Shown here piece after piece: positions 61,845-64,000 of a DNA stretch of 64,000 nt. The notes under the pieces are model-generated. The model saw nothing but the letters and a program-made list of their open reading frames with translations, was not told the DNA's origin and searched no databases. Both the position numbers and the translations under genes were made by a program. How positions within the stretch are numbered: position 1 is the first letter of the stretch; each line of letters opens with the position of its first letter. This DNA comes from Zymobacter sp047495495 (GTDB lineage: Bacteria; Pseudomonadota; Gammaproteobacteria; Pseudomonadales; Halomonadaceae): contig NZ_CP179930.1 in NCBI RefSeq assembly GCF_047495495.1, positions 2,356,001 to 2,420,000 on the forward strand. The letters are read 5' to 3'.

Positions 61845-64000
61845 ATGACTACGCTGATTTACCAGGATGCCAAATCACACAAGTTCTGGACCGTAGAACA
61901 GCACGAGAAGGAACTGCACCTGCGCTGGGGGAAAGTCGGCAGCCAAGGGCAAAGCCGCACCAAGGACTTTGCCAATGTCGAGGGTGCTGCGCTGGAAAAG
62001 GACAAGCTCATCAAGGAAAAACAAAAGAAAGGCTATGTCGTGGAAGAAGGAACCCCTGCGCCAACAGCACAGGTTAAGGCCAGCACTCCTGTCGAAGCCG
62101 CTCCAGCGACCCAAACGGGACAGCGTCCGCCGTGGTTGCTGGATTCCGAAGCCATTCCCTTCCCTGAAAGCATGGCCGCCACGGCCTTCAGCCATCGCCT
62201 ACTGCCTACGCCAGCGCGGCAGGCCTACGCGCCGATGGACAAAGCGGCGTCCCAAGCCTTGCAGCAGGCCGCCATTCGCCAAGCACACTGGGAACGGAAG
62301 ACCATCCACATTGATGCCTCGGAATGCCCGGCGTCTTATCAAGATGACGTTGCGCTGGCCCAGCAGCACATCGACCAGCAACTTCCCTTCCCTGAGTCAT
62401 CACCGCGTGTAGGCGCCATCCTAGCCGAGATCACCTGTAGCCGTCTGACGCACAGTCGCGGCACTCCCGAGCACCCGGCGACCGAAACGAACCTGATGGA
62501 TGCGCTCGTTGATGGCTACGGCTTGGACTATGTCATTGAGCTGTTCATTTATCGACAGCAGTTATGGAGCGTCAGCGACTACCGACAAGGCAGCTTCCAT
62601 TTCGCAATAGCAGATACTGTGGTCGGGGTGCAACGCCGCTACTATCTGAGTGAGTTCGAGGCGCGCCTGCGTTTCCATCTGACTCGCGCCGACGAGGCCC
62701 TCTGGCAACGCTGCGCTCGGCGCCTCATCGACGCCCTGCCGCTCATTCCCTGCTGGCGACGCCCCTTCGTCTCGTTCCTGCTGCCAGAGAAGCCAGAACT
62801 GGCCGACCTGATCACTGAACAGGCGGCAGGCGATAAAGAGATGGCATCGCTGGAGTGGCTCAAGCTGACCGCCACACGCCCTGATACCGTGGCGCGACTC
62901 GACGGCTACCGCCAGCAGGGGGTATTCGGCTACCACTTTTTCGAAGGCTCAGCGCTTGTCACATTACTGAGAGAGCACGGTATCCCGGGCATTGCTCGCA
63001 TCGCGGCCTACCATGAAATTTACGAGCTCGGCACGGTACTGGGTAAAATCAACCACCCTGATGCCCTGACGTTGCTGCTCAAAGTGGCGCAACGCAATAA
63101 GGACTACTTCAAGCAGTGTACCGATGCGATTGCCAAGTACCCGCACGCTGCCGCCGCTGCGCTGGCCGAACTGCTGGGTACGCGCAAGGATAAGGACACG
63201 CCGTTCTGGAACGGGCAGCTCATAGCGCTGATTGGCGATCAACCGCACCTCGCTGAAGATATTGCACCTTGGCTATCCACTGGGGCTCTGAACGTCATTA
63301 AGGGCATTCAACAGCAGCTCGACAGGCCCGTCGAGCTGGCCGATGACAGTGAACTGCCGGACATTCTGGTCATGCCACCGTGGCTGACAAAGAAGAAAAA
63401 GGTACAGATTACCGAGCTTGAGCTGCCACACCTCACCGTTGAGCCGCTACTCAAACCACTGGCTGCGCCGATGCCGTGGATCAACGACCGAATAGCCAAA
63501 GCGAAAGACGTCGGCACGCCTCAGCTGCTGAAACTGATGGGATACCGTCGCTACGGCTCAGAGCAAGGAGTTCCCACCGCCCTCGTCGAGGCCTTCGACA
63601 AGGGCGACTATGACGATTTCAGACAGCAGTGGCGCAAGCAGACAACTTACTATGTGCCAGCCATGGAGCTGTATGTGCTATGCGAGCTACCGCACGACAA
63701 GGCCATCGAAGCTTGGACGGCACTGGCGGGCGACATCAGCAATGGCGCGGATGCCATCATGTATCGCTTTGGGCTGGACGCACTGGAAGGTTTCATCAAG
63801 AGCTTCGGGCGGGCACCTCAGGAGAATATGGCGACCGCGCTGCAAATAGGCGCAACAGAACTGGCGCCGCGTATGGCTCGCGCCTTCAACAAGCTGAAAA
63901 CAGTGCGCGAAGACGCCAAGCAGTGGCTGCTGGCCTACCCCGAGCATGCCATTGCAGGTGTACTGCCTGACGCGCTTGGGCGCAAAGGGGAAGCCCGTGA
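61845..64000 (+). CDS. WGR-domain protein, MolR/DUF4132-like (partial)
   Basis: The frame starts at ATG 61845 (AGGGATC upstream) and runs off the window after 718 codons. Residues 1-70 form a WGR domain: LIYQDAKSHKFWTVEQ, then LRWGKVGSQGQSRTKDF and KDKLIKEKQKKGY. A Pro/Ala/Thr-rich linker (about 70-90) leads to a long helical region with HEAT-like pieces (NHPDALTLLLKVAQRNKDYF; ALAELLGTRKDKDTPFW). This matches the plan of bacterial MolR/YehI-like proteins that end in DUF4132, but that domain would lie beyond the window. WGR domains occur in PARPs and bind nucleic acid or partners. Function unknown. Confidence 0.8.
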   Translation, partial: MTTLIYQDAKSHKFWTVEQHEKELHLRWGKVGSQGQSRTKDFANVEGAALEKDKLIKEKQKKGYVVEEGTPAPTAQVKASTPVEAAPATQTGQRPPWLLDSEAIPFPESMAATAFSHRLLPTPARQAYAPMDKAASQALQQAAIRQAHWERKTIHIDASECPASYQDDVALAQQHIDQQLPFPESSPRVGAILAEITCSRLTHSRGTPEHPATETNLMDALVDGYGLDYVIELFIYRQQLWSVSDYRQGSFHFAIADTVVGVQRRYYLSEFEARLRFHLTRADEALWQRCARRLIDALPLIPCWRRPFVSFLLPEKPELADLITEQAAGDKEMASLEWLKLTATRPDTVARLDGYRQQGVFGYHFFEGSALVTLLREHGIPGIARIAAYHEIYELGTVLGKINHPDALTLLLKVAQRNKDYFKQCTDAIAKYPHAAAAALAELLGTRKDKDTPFWNGQLIALIGDQPHLAEDIAPWLSTGALNVIKGIQQQLDRPVELADDSELPDILVMPPWLTKKKKVQITELELPHLTVEPLLKPLAAPMPWINDRIAKAKDVGTPQLLKLMGYRRYGSEQGVPTALVEAFDKGDYDDFRQQWRKQTTYYVPAMELYVLCELPHDKAIEAWTALAGDISNGADAIMYRFGLDALEGFIKSFGRAPQENMATALQIGATELAPRMARAFNKLKTVREDAKQWLLAYPEHAIAGVLPDALGRKGEAR

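Noticed and set aside
1..64000. CRISPR arrays, complete insertion sequences, prophage, rRNA genes, replication origin
   Set aside because: I looked for regularly spaced repeats, transposases, integrases, phage structural proteins and rRNA and found none; only the two MITE-like repeats and one tRNA were seen.

Overview
The window is a 64-kb piece of a gammaproteobacterial chromosome with moderately high GC. Gene order and protein character point to the Oceanospirillales, most likely a Halomonadaceae member (Halomonas / Zymobacter / Carnimonas type). This is inferred from synteny (mla-murA, kds-lpt-rpoN-hpf-rapZ, mreBCD-maf-rng-yhdP-tldD, hemA-prfA-prmC, lolB-ispE-tRNA-Gln-prs-rplY-pth-ychF), not from any database search. 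Most of the window is conserved housekeeping DNA; three short stretches look accessory.

Layout. (1) 1-4843, minus strand: mlaFEDCB, ibaG and the first 370 codons of murA, covering phospholipid transport across the envelope and the first step of peptidoglycan synthesis. (2) 5246-9082, plus strand: kdsD, kdsC, lptC, lptA, lptB (Kdo synthesis and LPS export). (3) 9175-12873: a small orphan gene, then rpoN, hpf and rapZ. The usual ptsN and ptsO genes are absent from this cluster and a small membrane protein gene (12989-13591) follows rapZ. (4) 13791-19285: the TldE/TldD protease genes, separated by darP and a formate-tetrahydrofolate ligase gene (fhs). (5) 19323-28088, minus strand: yhdP, rng, maf, mreD, mreC, mreB. 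mreC seems to begin with a non-canonical ATC codon. (6) 28345-31648: gatCAB, the tRNA-dependent amidotransferase.

(7) 31649-34188 is an accessory pocket with the first copy of a 122-bp repeat, two tandem paralogous secreted proteins and a GNAT acetyltransferase. (8) 34246-38629: an osmoprotectant-type ABC transporter with one ATPase, two permeases and two adjacent paralogous binding proteins. (9) 38962-42987: a spermidine/putrescine-type ABC transporter (potABCD). (10) 43186-46435: prmC, prfA, hemA, overlapping by 4 nt each. (11) 46970-54659, plus strand: a TPR lipoprotein, lolB, ispE, tRNA-Gln(CUG), prs, rplY, pth, ychF.

(12) 54660 to the end is a second accessory region. It holds a HEAT-like 544-residue protein, the second copy of the 121/122-bp repeat in a 680-nt gap, a two-gene operon of a divergent Hsp90-like ATPase and a 769-residue TPR protein, and the first 718 codons of a large WGR-domain protein. 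The Hsp90-like/TPR pair is the best candidate here for a little-described system. The repeat is a candidate MITE-like element; both copies lie just downstream of a terminator-like hairpin.
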